In this document: positions 1 to 8,473 of the stretch, in pieces
Layout of the letters: each line of letters starts with the position of its first letter
Position numbering within the stretch: the first letter of the stretch is position 1
Assembly: GCF_000092185.1 (NCBI RefSeq)
Contig: NC_014160.1
Coordinates: forward strand, 310,001 to 374,000
Source of the DNA: Thermosphaera aggregans DSM 11486
GTDB lineage: Archaea > Thermoproteota > Thermoprotei_A > Sulfolobales > Desulfurococcaceae
Length of the DNA stretch: 64,000 nt
Direction of reading: 5' to 3'
Translations under genes and position numbers: made by a program
The notes under the pieces: model-generated
Seen by the model: only the letters and a program-made list of their open reading frames with translations
Told to the model about the DNA's origin: nothing
Databases searched by the model: none

Positions 1-459
1 TTCTGACGCGGTTAAAGTTGCGATCAATAGTTCTTTGATAAAATTGAAAAGAGATTGAAGCAGTGTGTCATTCTCTAGGATGCTTCCTTGAGGAATACTA
101 TACGTGATGGAGAGCGGTAAAACTGCTAATTGATCCACACAGGATGCTGGAAAACCGTTAATACTTAGGAGGTTTATCAGCATAAAGGTAGCCGTTTCTG
201 ATTTTGAAAAAGGACCATAAACAAGATCTTTTAAGAAAGAGGAAACAGATTCAGGCTTACTCTCACACAGTGATTTTATAGCATGATAGGAAAGGTAAGA
301 GGCCTCTTCGTACCTCCCTCTAAGTATTATCTCTTTCACATTCTCAAATATTTCTTCATTATTTAAAATGACACCATCTGTATCAAACGATTTTGAATCG
401 TGTTTTTCAATAGTTCGGACACTACTGCCTTCGCCTCTACCGGTTTCCAGCGTGAACAA
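1..459 (-). CDS. Unknown protein, 3' end cut off by the window edge
   Basis: An open frame of 153 codons runs without a stop from a TTG at 459-457 to base 1, so the C-terminus lies outside the window. An in-frame TGA stands eight codons before this TTG. A GGTGG stretch just upstream could be a ribosome site, but later GTG starts (for example the VKEIIL codon) are also possible. The translation has a polar N-terminal part and then helical segments rich in Leu, Ile and Ser, with no motif I recognise. It lies downstream of the acetyl-CoA synthetase beta gene on the same strand, 78 bp away. I do not recognise the family. That it is a gene rests only on the long open frame and plausible amino-acid composition. 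Confidence 0.45.
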   Translation of the reverse strand, partial: MFTLETGRGEGSSVRTIEKHDSKSFDTDGVILNNEEIFENVKEIILRGRYEEASYLSYHAIKSLCESKPESVSSFLKDLVYGPFSKSETATFMLINLLSINGFPASCVDQLAVLPLSITYSIPQGSILENDTLLQSLFNFIKELLIATLTASE

Positions 460-537
460 CCCCCACCCGGGTTTTTCAAGTCAAAAATTATGGAAATTGG
501 AATTTAAATCGAAATAGTTTAATTTGACAAGAACCTC

Positions 538-1257
538 CTAGTGTTTACGAAAGGTGGTTGGTTTTTTCAAAATAATTCTACCATCAATAACGTAAGCTTT
601 ATCAGGGTATGCGAAGACTGGGTTTAAATCCATGGATTCTATCTCAGGATGTTCCTCCAGTATTTTTCCCACGGCAACTATTATCTCCGCTATTGAATAT
701 TTGTTAACCGGTGGTTGCGCCCTATAGCCGTTTAGAATTGCTGAGGTTTTTACTTCATCAATCATTTCTAAAGCCTCCTTGACACTGAGTGGGGCAACCC
801 TGAAGGACACGTCTCTGAAAACTTCGACGAATATCCCTCCCGCTCCGAACATAACAACACTTCCAAACACGGGGTCGTGAAGGCCTCCGATAATGATTTC
901 GACGCCTTTAGGCATCATAGGCTGTAGGAGAAACCCGTTGATCCTGGCTTGAGGATTCCTGGCCCTAACTTTTTCCATAATCTCTTCTGCCGCTTTCAGC
1001 GCCTCGTGTTTCGACCAAATATCGAGCCTTACACCCCCCACATCGGTCTTGTGAATTATGTCGGGCGAGATAACCTTTATAACAAGAGGAAACCCTAGCT
1101 TCTCGGCCATCGATGAAACTTCATCAATACTTCTCGCAACCGCGTATGGAGCTACCGGGATATTATATGCTGTGAGAAGGTCGAACACCTCGTCCTCTAA
1201 AAGTTTCACACGTTCTTCGATATACACTTTGGTGATCAAGCCTGAAGCAGTACTCAT
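538..1257 (-). CDS. acdB: Acetate--CoA ligase (ADP-forming), beta subunit
   Basis: This is a 239-residue ATP-grasp protein, the usual length of the separate archaeal beta subunit. ADP-forming acetyl-CoA synthetase converts acetyl-CoA (or other acyl-CoA), ADP and phosphate to the acid, CoA and ATP in the cytosol, and is the main substrate-level phosphorylation step in fermenting hyperthermophiles. Visible landmarks are the ATP-grasp start (KLGFPLVIKVISPDIIHKTD), where His69 matches the phosphorylated His71 of the Pyrococcus beta subunit, the GGVR loop, and the C-terminal MDLNPVFAYP segment typical of ATP-grasp_5. No alpha subunit is in the window, so the partner must be encoded elsewhere. It would act downstream of the POR encoded at 45-48 kb. 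A TATA-like box lies about 30-40 bp before the ATG. Family assignment is firm; the acyl-CoA preferred is not visible. Confidence 0.93.
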   Translation of the reverse strand: MSTASGLITKVYIEERVKLLEDEVFDLLTAYNIPVAPYAVARSIDEVSSMAEKLGFPLVIKVISPDIIHKTDVGGVRLDIWSKHEALKAAEEIMEKVRARNPQARINGFLLQPMMPKGVEIIIGGLHDPVFGSVVMFGAGGIFVEVFRDVSFRVAPLSVKEALEMIDEVKTSAILNGYRAQPPVNKYSIAEIIVAVGKILEEHPEIESMDLNPVFAYPDKAYVIDGRIILKKPTTFRKH

Positions 1258-1283
1258 ATCCCTGACTGAAGTATGATTTTGAA

Positions 1284-1299
1284 GGTTTTTAAATATTAT
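1284..1299 (-). promoter_or_regulatory. TATA-box promoter of the acdB gene
   Basis: On the minus strand the bases read as an A/T-rich box (aatatttaaaaacc) centred about 34 bp before the ATG at 1257. That is the right place for an archaeal TATA box driving a very short-leader transcript. Confidence 0.5.
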
Positions 1300-1305
1300 T
1301 AAAAA

Positions 1306-1974
1306 CTACTTCTTTCTGCGTAGTACATAGATTAGAACAAGTAGAACTATTAACGCAGCACCTATACCTCCTAGAACCAGGATTTCGCCCTGAAGACCGC
1401 TGGGCTGTGCCGGGGTTGTTGTTTCAGGTGTTAGATAAAGCGTTATAGGGTAATATCCGGGTTGGGTTATTGTTATTAACGTGTTGCCATTGGAATACTT
1501 CGTGTTGATGGGTGGCTCAACATTGTACACCCCAACAAGGTTCACTGTTAAGTTGAGGGATATGTTATTGTATCTTGTTAAGTCAATATACGTCACATAG
1601 CTTCCCACACCAGCCTCTTCGAGGACGTTCTCGACAGTAAAGTATATGGTTATCTCTGAAGTATTAAATGCCAGGAATGATATTGTATTGTTTTCCAATT
1701 GATAATCGCTAACTAGTACGCCGTTACCGCTTGTAATGTTTAAAACAGAGACTTGTCCTTCAAAAGGAATGTATACACTAACTAGCGTGTAGTTAGTTAA
1801 GGTCTCAGCGTATTTTATCTTAATATACCCTGTGAAGGAGTTTTCAATGGGGCTTCCTACAACGTATATTTCAAGATTGGTTAACGTGTTGGAAATGCTG
1901 GTTTGAGCTATCATCAGCGACAGAATTATGAGGGCGAAGAATAGCATACTTTTTCTCTCCAAGCTTACCACCAT
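1306..1974 (-). CDS. Membrane-anchored secreted protein of unknown function
   Basis: This 222-residue protein has an N-terminal hydrophobic signal segment (about residues 9-27, FFALIILSLMIAQTS) and an ectodomain rich in Asn, Thr, Val and Tyr with many N-glycosylation-type sequons. A short Thr/Pro linker (PETTTPAQPS) follows, then one C-terminal transmembrane helix (about 200-219) ending in RRKK. The topology suggests a surface protein held in the cytoplasmic membrane with its bulk outside, as is common for archaeal S-layer-associated proteins. No enzymatic motif is visible. It stands alone between the acdB gene and the zinc protein, on the same strand as both. The gene call is strong; the function is unknown. 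Confidence 0.75.
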   Translation of the reverse strand: MVVSLERKSMLFFALIILSLMIAQTSISNTLTNLEIYVVGSPIENSFTGYIKIKYAETLTNYTLVSVYIPFEGQVSVLNITSGNGVLVSDYQLENNTISFLAFNTSEITIYFTVENVLEEAGVGSYVTYIDLTRYNNISLNLTVNLVGVYNVEPPINTKYSNGNTLITITQPGYYPITLYLTPETTTPAQPSGLQGEILVLGGIGAALIVLLVLIYVLRRKK

Positions 1975-2033
1975 GAACCTATTGTCATGGCTTTGCCTTA
2001 ATAAAAACTTTTCGATACCGCAAGGTTAAGTAT

Positions 2034-2312
2034 TCAGCATGCCGTATATATGTTGAACCGATGCTTACATATTTTGTACACGGGCCTGATCCTCTCGCCT
2101 CTAGAAAGCACTTTGAATTTCAAAGTAAAGGATCCGCCTTCAGCCTGTTCTATGTAACCAATAGATTCCTTCGCTATCTCAATATTGCATTTTCCAGGGT
2201 TATTCTTGCAAAACTCTTCACATTTAGAAGCGGTTTCCTCCGACTCGTAGATCAACCCACATATGGAGCACGCATAGTATTTGAAACCGTCTACTTCTAT
2301 GATGTAAACCAT
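2034..2312 (-). CDS. Small cysteine-rich, probably zinc-binding protein
   Basis: This 92-residue protein carries a CSIC pair at residues 15-18, further cysteines in a CEEFC element around 31-35 and another Cys near 42. The pattern fits a small zinc-binding fold of the kind found in archaeal proteins that touch nucleic acids or proteins. The C-terminal half is basic and has no motif. A run of A/T (about 2325-2340) lies 13-28 bp before the ATG, consistent with a leaderless transcript. It is single-gene and not in an operon. I do not recognise a named family. The metal-binding role is inferred from the cysteines alone. Confidence 0.6.
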   Translation of the reverse strand: MVYIIEVDGFKYYACSICGLIYESEETASKCEEFCKNNPGKCNIEIAKESIGYIEQAEGGSFTLKFKVLSRGERIRPVYKICKHRFNIYTAC

Positions 2313-2415
2313 ATACCATCCCGCTTATTTTATTTATTATTTCCCCGTAAATACTTTAACAATTAGAGTAAATTTTATTACCGAGGAGCTTGCTCTTAAT
2401 AAGCAAATTCTATCG

Positions 2416-3705
2416 GTGAGCTCTTTGAATTCAACATGGGACTTACCCTCTGTCAAAGAAATCATGGAGAAGGCTGTTAAATCGGAGCTCTTGGCTCATC
2501 CTCACGTAAAAAAATTATGGGAGCTTTCAGGAGATAAATCTCTTTTCACCAAATCTCCAGAGGAATTGTCTTCCCTCAGGAGGGATCTGTTGAGAAGTTC
2601 TTTAAAGTTTTTCGCCGAGATGAGCGATTTCTACGAGGAATTATTCAACAGGATAGGTATTGATCCGGGTTCAGCCGAATTAGAAGATCTTGTTAAATTG
2701 GCTGTTCCCTCAGATCTTTTAAGGGGAGAGGGTTATAAACGATTCCTGATCCAGCAGGTTAAAAGCGAACCAAGCACTGTTTTCTCATCTAGCGGAACAA
2801 CTAGTAATACACCGGTAAGGGTTTACAGGACCTACTTGGAGTTAGCAATGATGACTAGAGCAAACACCTTATTGTTCGAGTACGTGTATGGGGGTGAGCT
2901 TGAAAGAGGGAGGGGAATAGCCTTATTCCTCGCCGCTAAGGAGCTTAGAAGCCGGCTTAATTTCGTGGCATTCGTTGACCTTGCTCTCCAAGGCAAAGAG
3001 ATTCCTCTCTTATACGGCATGGTGTTATCCAAGGAAGAGGCCGGAGGTTCTCAATGGAAGAAGCTCGTCCCCAATAAGAAGGCGATTATGGAGTTTTTCA
3101 AAAGCAAGGAGGAGCCAAAGCTTCTATTTACAGCCCCTGCCGGGATATACCTGCTCTCTAAGCAATTCGAAAATATGAACCCGTTTTTGAAAATCCTCAG
3201 CAAAACAGTGTATAGGATCCCACCCGTGGACTTAGGGGAGGGTGGAGTGATTGTAACAGGTGGGGGTAGTAAAGGCTTTCAAATCCCCGATTACGATACT
3301 ATTGTCAAATATTCAAGAAAGTTCTTCAAGGCGAGAAGGAATGGTTTAGAGGTGCCTACACCGTTCATGGACGTATTGGGTATGACTGAGACTTTGACCG
3401 CCTTAATTGATAACTACGATGTTATGGGAAAAATTCCACACCCGCTTCAAGAAGTTTTCCTCATAGATCCTAAGACCTTTAAGCTCGTCCAGGAACCAGA
3501 CAGAGACGGTATTCTGGGGATTTTCGATCCGCTGGCTGTTTCATGGCTCGAGGTCTTCCTGCCAGGGGATATGGTGAGGTTTAAGTATTCAAACAGGTAT
3601 TATGGAAAGGAGTTTCAATATGTGAGGAGATTATCAAAAGATGAGGGATGGGAACTCCAGCGTGCATGCGGAGGTACCCTTGAGGAGATGATGAGTAGTG
3701 GATGA
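2416..3705 (+). CDS. LuxE-like acyl-protein synthetase (acyl-activating enzyme)
   Basis: This 429-residue protein matches the acyl-protein synthetase (LuxE) family. LuxE activates a carboxylic acid with ATP and holds the acyl group on a cysteine for delivery to LuxC. Seen in the sequence are the adenylate-forming motif SSSGTTSNTPVRV (residues 125-137), the LuxE-type TGGGSKGF (281-288), DVLGMTE (319-325) and GDMVRF. A lone Cys418 sits 11 residues from the C-terminus, just where bacterial LuxE carries its acylation-site cysteine (Cys364, nine from the end). The start is GTG. Its last eight bases overlap the luxC-like gene, which fixes these two as one operon with the SDR gene behind. There is no luciferase. 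The substrate is unknown, since archaeal membranes do not use fatty acids. Confidence 0.85.
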   Translation: MSSLNSTWDLPSVKEIMEKAVKSELLAHPHVKKLWELSGDKSLFTKSPEELSSLRRDLLRSSLKFFAEMSDFYEELFNRIGIDPGSAELEDLVKLAVPSDLLRGEGYKRFLIQQVKSEPSTVFSSSGTTSNTPVRVYRTYLELAMMTRANTLLFEYVYGGELERGRGIALFLAAKELRSRLNFVAFVDLALQGKEIPLLYGMVLSKEEAGGSQWKKLVPNKKAIMEFFKSKEEPKLLFTAPAGIYLLSKQFENMNPFLKILSKTVYRIPPVDLGEGGVIVTGGGSKGFQIPDYDTIVKYSRKFFKARRNGLEVPTPFMDVLGMTETLTALIDNYDVMGKIPHPLQEVFLIDPKTFKLVQEPDRDGILGIFDPLAVSWLEVFLPGDMVRFKYSNRYYGKEFQYVRRLSKDEGWELQRACGGTLEEMMSSG

Positions 3706-5167
3706 CGATAATGTTGTAAAACCCATTTACTATGGTAAAATAGAGGTTCAAAATAATGGCACGGGAGTATGGGAGCCTACCGTTGAGTGGTTGAATGAGT
3801 TTTTAAACCGGAGTATGGAACTATCACAGAGTCTTTTACAACTAGGCTTTAGTAGAAGGGTTAGAGTGTTGAGCGAGATGGGGAAGATTTGGAGGGAGAA
3901 GCTTTCGTTAGTCGAGGAGAAACTAGCTCCTAATATTTCTAAGAATACAGGCTACAGCGTGGAGAATGTGAAAATGGACTTAAGACTGGTTGAAGAAGTG
4001 TTTAATGAGACCAATATTGTTGAGCTCTTCGATAAAGGCTTAATCGGGGGATGGCGTAGTCTTGACAAGCCCGTTGAAATCATTGATGGGGAGTTCGTGT
4101 GGAATAGACCGCTAGGCGTATCCCTTATAATATCCTCCGGAAACACCGTCATACCAGCTATTCTCCCAGCAGTGGTTTCTTTAGCATCGGGGAACGTAAC
4201 TATACTAAGGCCGTCTTTCAGCAACTACCAAGCAGTAGTCGAAATTTTTAAAACACTTTTCGATCTAGCAGACAGCTCCGTAGAAGGTGCTAGAGAAATG
4301 GCTTCGGCTCTTCTGGTCGCATACTTTAAACATGAGAGCAAGGTATTTGAACACCTATTAGCATCAGCACCTCTCGGCATCGTCAATTACTGGGGCGGGG
4401 AGCCAGGTAGAAGCGTGATCGCTAGTAGGGTTTTGAAGAATCCGTTTCATCCTAAGTTAATCGTCAATGGACCTCTAACGGGGTTAGCGATAATAGATGA
4501 AGAGTCAGCGTCGGAAAAAGTAGCCTACGGATTAGCGAGGGATGTGGTACTGTATGATCAACAGTTATGTAGCTCTCCCACTTACGCCATATTCATAGGT
4601 TCGAAAGATAGCGCGTTGAAGTTTGCACAGAGACTAGGGGAAGCCCTGAATAATGTGGGGAGAAGGTTCCCCCGTGATTTGAAGGAAGGAGAACTGTACA
4701 ATTTAATACTGCTTAGGAAAAACCTTGAGATCCAAGGTGTGAGAGTTTTCTACTCGGAAAACCCCGGAAATGCTTGGACGATTGCGGTGAAAACACTAGA
4801 GTCAGTCACTAATTTTGCATATAGTTTAAAATATCCACATACAATCCCTAGGAGACGGTTCATTGAAATAATAGTGTTGAAAGACGCCAAAGAACTCAAG
4901 GAGACGATCTTACACCTAATTGAAGACTTGAGGAGAAACGGGGTTGATAAGTTCCAGACAGCATCGATAAAGGTTTCTGAAAGAAACCTTAACCACTTAT
5001 TGAAGGTTCTCTATATTCTTGGGATTTACAGGGTTGTCCCAATAGGGGAATCCTTTTTTAGAACGCCGTTAGAACCGTACGATGGTGAATTCTTACCTAA
5101 ATACTTCACTTACACGATGTATCTTAGATTTATCGAGAAGTCGGATGCGCTAAAACACCCTGAATGA
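3698..5167 (+). CDS. LuxC-like acyl-CoA/acyl-protein reductase
   Basis: This 489-residue protein belongs to the LuxC acyl-CoA reductase family, related to aldehyde dehydrogenases. Bacterial LuxC takes an acyl group from LuxE or CoA onto a cysteine and reduces it with NADPH to the aldehyde. Here Cys291 in YDQQLCSSP is in the family's active-site context, and the NRPLGVSLIISSGNTVIP stretch (136-153) fits the cofactor-binding part. The GTG start at 3698 overlaps the upstream luxE-like gene, with a GGAG-rich ribosome site just before it. The stop at 5165-5167 is followed directly by the start of the SDR gene. Translational coupling implies that the three proteins work together: activation, reduction to an aldehyde, then a further step by the SDR. 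The natural acyl substrate is not known. Confidence 0.87.
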   Translation: MDDDNVVKPIYYGKIEVQNNGTGVWEPTVEWLNEFLNRSMELSQSLLQLGFSRRVRVLSEMGKIWREKLSLVEEKLAPNISKNTGYSVENVKMDLRLVEEVFNETNIVELFDKGLIGGWRSLDKPVEIIDGEFVWNRPLGVSLIISSGNTVIPAILPAVVSLASGNVTILRPSFSNYQAVVEIFKTLFDLADSSVEGAREMASALLVAYFKHESKVFEHLLASAPLGIVNYWGGEPGRSVIASRVLKNPFHPKLIVNGPLTGLAIIDEESASEKVAYGLARDVVLYDQQLCSSPTYAIFIGSKDSALKFAQRLGEALNNVGRRFPRDLKEGELYNLILLRKNLEIQGVRVFYSENPGNAWTIAVKTLESVTNFAYSLKYPHTIPRRRFIEIIVLKDAKELKETILHLIEDLRRNGVDKFQTASIKVSERNLNHLLKVLYILGIYRVVPIGESFFRTPLEPYDGEFLPKYFTYTMYLRFIEKSDALKHPE

Positions 5168-6178
5168 GTGATGGATGTGAGGATCACTGTAACAGGCGCC
5201 ACTGGGTTTCTCGGGTCCTATGTTGTGGATAACCTGATTAATAAAGGCTTCACTCTCAGGGGAACCTATTACAGTCCCGGGAAGAAGCAGACCTTACTCT
5301 CTAAGAATGTTCAACCAGTATACATGGATTTAGGGAGACCTGAGACCTTTCCGAACGTTGTGAAAGATACTGATATTTTAATCCACCTAGCAGCTTACTA
5401 TACTTTCACCGGGAAGAAAACCCTGTATTATAAGCTTAACGTGGATGCAACCAAAATACTTGCAGAGCAGGCATTGAAGCATGGGGTGAAAAGATTTATT
5501 TACTGCAGCTCAACGGAAGCCATAGGCCCAGTGGATAACCCCCCTGGTGATGAGGAAACCCCGCCTAACCCGCAGTTTGACTATGGTCGTTCAAAACTCC
5601 TTGCGGAGCAGAAAATAAAGGAAATAGCGGCCAATGGTCTCTCCTATACGATTATAAGGCCTAGTGGACTGTACGGGCCAGGGAATGTTAACGATGTATC
5701 ATACTGGTTTATAACATCTTTCGCAAAGGGAGGTTTCTTTTCTAAATTTAAAATAGGAAGCGGCGAGACCCTCATACAATTCGCACACGTTGATGATGTT
5801 GCCAAGGGTTTCGCCCTCGTGGTTGAGAGGCTTGAAAAATCTGAAAACCAAGTCTTCATTCTCTCAGAAGATAGGGCATACACATATAACGAGGTGTATA
5901 AGATACTGTCCGAGATCACAGGTAACCCGCCGCCAAAATATAGCTTAAGCCCTAAGATGGCAAAGCTCATCTTGTCGTTCACCCATTTATACGCGCTCGT
6001 AAAAGGGGATAATAATATACTACTTAGAAGAAACATTGTTGATTCGATAGCCAAGCACAGGGCGTATAGTGTTGAGAAAGCAAAGAGGTTGTTGGGTTAC
6101 TCGCCAAGATATAATTTGAAAGAAGGATTAAAAGAGACTATCGAATGGTACAGGTTGAAAGGATATATTAAGAAATAA
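5168..6178 (+). CDS. Extended short-chain dehydrogenase (NAD-dependent epimerase/dehydratase family)
   Basis: The protein has 336 residues and a Rossmann nucleotide-binding motif at the start (TGATGFLGS, residues 9-17). The SDR catalytic set follows: Ser114/115 in YCSST, and Tyr139 and Lys143 in YGRSK. The C-terminal half has the extended SDR substrate domain (RPSGLYGPG, QFAHVDD). Sequence flavour is nearest to dihydroflavonol-4-reductase/3-beta-hydroxysteroid dehydrogenase types, which act on carbonyl/hydroxyl groups of hydrophobic substrates. It begins immediately after the luxC-like stop (GTG 5168 or ATG 5171), so it is the third gene of the operon and may reduce or modify the LuxC product. 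Its 3' end overlaps the convergent HAD gene by 11 bp. Family is sure, substrate is not. Confidence 0.85.
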   Translation: MMDVRITVTGATGFLGSYVVDNLINKGFTLRGTYYSPGKKQTLLSKNVQPVYMDLGRPETFPNVVKDTDILIHLAAYYTFTGKKTLYYKLNVDATKILAEQALKHGVKRFIYCSSTEAIGPVDNPPGDEETPPNPQFDYGRSKLLAEQKIKEIAANGLSYTIIRPSGLYGPGNVNDVSYWFITSFAKGGFFSKFKIGSGETLIQFAHVDDVAKGFALVVERLEKSENQVFILSEDRAYTYNEVYKILSEITGNPPPKYSLSPKMAKLILSFTHLYALVKGDNNILLRRNIVDSIAKHRAYSVEKAKRLLGYSPRYNLKEGLKETIEWYRLKGYIKK

Positions 6179-6809
6179 CGTTTAGAATATCGGTAAGCTC
6201 CTTCAACACTTTCCACGGCTTGCACTTGCTCATAACGCCTGTCCCCCACGGTCTCATAACAAGTATAAATTTAACGCCCGCGCTCACCGAGGCAGCACAG
6301 TCGTAAAGAGTGTCTCCAACGTAAAAAGCGTCGGTATTCGCAACGCTCAATTTATTTAAAACATGGATGATCATATCAGGGTTTGGCTTCGGTCTTAAAT
6401 TATCAACTCTTCCTTGAACTATGTCAAAGTATTTCGATATATTGAAATGGTTTAGCATTATCTCTGCATGCTCCTGCTCCGAGGATGTTACCACGCCAAG
6501 CTTAAAACCCCTCCTCTTTAATTCCGAAAGAACTTTAACTGTATCCGGGTACAATTTTAACTCGTTCTGCCAGTAGTTTGAGAAGCATGAGAAAATGTCT
6601 TTTATAATTTCATTGATGACTAGAGACTCTTTTGATCTGGCAAGTTCAGCCACTACTTGCCATGTGGGTAGACCCATAAGGCTCAATAGCTCATCTTTGT
6701 CAACGTTAATGCCATGACGTGAAAGCCCCTCTCCATAGCATTTAAGTATTAGCGGCACACTATCTACTATTGTCCCGTCTAAATCAAATAATACTGCTTT
6801 ACTACCCAT
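6168..6809 (-). CDS. HAD-superfamily phosphatase (phosphoglycolate phosphatase-like)
   Basis: This 213-residue protein has all four HAD motifs: FDLDGT with nucleophile Asp9 and acid Asp11, VVTSS (motif II), the Lys of RPKPNPD (motif III), and VGDTLYD (motif IV). A helical cap of C1 type lies between motifs I and II (about residues 15-85). Such proteins hydrolyse small phosphate esters in the cytosol; phosphoglycolate or a sugar phosphate would be typical, but the sequence does not decide. It is transcribed alone, convergent with the SDR gene, overlapping its end by 11 bp. Confidence 0.85.
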   Translation of the reverse strand: MGSKAVLFDLDGTIVDSVPLILKCYGEGLSRHGINVDKDELLSLMGLPTWQVVAELARSKESLVINEIIKDIFSCFSNYWQNELKLYPDTVKVLSELKRRGFKLGVVTSSEQEHAEIMLNHFNISKYFDIVQGRVDNLRPKPNPDMIIHVLNKLSVANTDAFYVGDTLYDCAASVSAGVKFILVMRPWGTGVMSKCKPWKVLKELTDILNVIS

Positions 6810-6869
6810 GTCCTAGCACCTTATTAGTAGAATCTTAACACTTGATGATGGATAAAAACTTGAACACCC

Positions 6870-7652
6870 TTACATCCTGTATTCTAAACCGTATCTAGCG
6901 ATTAGCTCGTCGCACTTCTTAGAGAGAACCCAGCCAACGAGGAGGTAGGTAGGTGTGAGAACACTAGTCAATAACATTAGCGGTTTTGAGAGGAAACCTG
7001 AGACCCCGTAAGAAGCTCTCAACAGCTCTGCGGACAAGCTGGCAGGGTTTAGAAATGCGAGGTAAGGCAGAGGATATGCAGAAGCAGGGATCACTGTTCC
7101 AACCGTTACACCTATTTGGAGAATCCCTGTCCACGAACTGCTTAGCCTGGTCTTGGTGTAGAGGTAGCCAGCAAGGCCCCCGTAGAACAATTCTACAACC
7201 ATTAACGTGAACAACCCTAGCGTCATTAATAATGGATCGCCCCGCAACCACCACACGGGGTCGATACCGTAGAAACCGCTTGACACTAGTCCAAGCAATG
7301 CTAGTGAAACCACACCCGATAAGAGGAGGTCAACAGGCAGTGTACACACTATATAGTGGTAAACCCCCATGCCGTTTTCCCTGAACATGTCTGTTAAGCC
7401 ATCATGAACCATCCAACGGAGGAACTCGGTCCCAGTCCACAATCCTGTTGAAGCGAGACTCATCCCAATAATCCCGGGAACTAAGAGCTTTAACGTAATC
7501 ACTGGATTGGGAGAGAGATATGAAGCCGGGATTATCAGTATTATTGACCAGAAAACACCGTTAATAATCCATGCTAAATAACTTGTCAAGTGGAGCCGGG
7601 CAAGAACCCCGCCCACATATAAAAGCCTTAAGTATCTCGTAAACGTCTTCAA
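6870..7652 (-). CDS. ABC-2 type exporter permease
   Basis: This 260-residue membrane protein has about six hydrophobic helices and begins MKTFTRYLRLLYVG, a typical ABC-2 permease amphipathic start. It is the last gene of a three-gene unit (ATPase, permease, permease) and overlaps the preceding permease by 4 bp (start 7652, stop 7649), so the two permeases are translationally coupled and probably form a heterodimer. The family exports drugs, lipids or polysaccharides. The substrate cannot be read from the sequence, though the MATE exporter next door makes efflux of toxic compounds plausible. It is divergent from typical family members and recognised mainly by context and topology. Confidence 0.72.
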   Translation of the reverse strand: MKTFTRYLRLLYVGGVLARLHLTSYLAWIINGVFWSIILIIPASYLSPNPVITLKLLVPGIIGMSLASTGLWTGTEFLRWMVHDGLTDMFRENGMGVYHYIVCTLPVDLLLSGVVSLALLGLVSSGFYGIDPVWWLRGDPLLMTLGLFTLMVVELFYGGLAGYLYTKTRLSSSWTGILQIGVTVGTVIPASAYPLPYLAFLNPASLSAELLRASYGVSGFLSKPLMLLTSVLTPTYLLVGWVLSKKCDELIARYGLEYRM

Positions 7653-8473
7653 CCTTTTCTCACCCTAACGTCAACATTCTTACTTATCCCGAAAGCTGTG
7701 AGATAGTATGCTGTGAAGAGCATTGCAATTATTACGAGAGGAGTGGAAACTTCAAGAGAAAACCCCTTCAATACAATGAGTTGTATTAACTCAACCGTGT
7801 ACGGTACAGGTGTTATTGAAGAAATCGTTTTTAAGATAAGTGGGACTAAGTGTATTGGGATGTAAACCCCTGCGCCTGAAAGCATTATCGGGACGATAGT
7901 GCTGGAAACACTCCAGGGCCGCTTCACGTTTGTGTAAAACACGATTAAAACCCCTGTTATTCCGGATAAAACACCCAGCACGAGGGAAGAGAGCGTTAAA
8001 GCTATGAGGAGCTGGAAGTATAAGTATAAGCCTGCTGGACCTAAAAGTATTGAAAGGGCTGGGATTAGGTAGAGTGTGGAAAGAACCGTCATGATTAATG
8101 GTCTCATGAATGAAGTAGCTAACACATACGCTGACACGCTTACTATTTCCAAGATAATTGTGAATGAACCGTACACCTTGAACTCTGCGTACAATGTCTG
8201 TACAACATCCCCAACGGTGACAGCCACAACCGTGAGAATTGCCGACAAGCTTAAACTAAGCACGAGCGCATCCGTAAGCCCCATAGGGTGGTTGAAGAGA
8301 TTACTGAATCTTTGTAGGACAAAGTCTATATCACTCATTAAGGTTGGCAAGAAGACTATTCCCAGCCCGTATATGGATGGGAGAAGCCAGATCGTAACAT
8401 AATCTCCAATAAATCTTTTCAGCCAAACAACCTCCCTATAAACCAGGGCAGTGAAAACTCCCCTAATACTCAT
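7649..8473 (-). CDS. ABC-2 type exporter permease
   Basis: This 274-residue integral membrane protein has roughly six transmembrane helices and an N-terminal amphipathic stretch (ALVYREVVWLKRF) as seen in ABC-2 permeases of the daunorubicin/NodJ type. Its start overlaps the end of the ATPase gene by 11 bp and its end overlaps the next permease by 4 bp. The two permeases plus one ATPase make up a complete exporter at the cytoplasmic membrane. Substrate unknown. Confidence 0.75.
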   Translation of the reverse strand: MSIRGVFTALVYREVVWLKRFIGDYVTIWLLPSIYGLGIVFLPTLMSDIDFVLQRFSNLFNHPMGLTDALVLSLSLSAILTVVAVTVGDVVQTLYAEFKVYGSFTIILEIVSVSAYVLATSFMRPLIMTVLSTLYLIPALSILLGPAGLYLYFQLLIALTLSSLVLGVLSGITGVLIVFYTNVKRPWSVSSTIVPIMLSGAGVYIPIHLVPLILKTISSITPVPYTVELIQLIVLKGFSLEVSTPLVIIAMLFTAYYLTAFGISKNVDVRVRKG

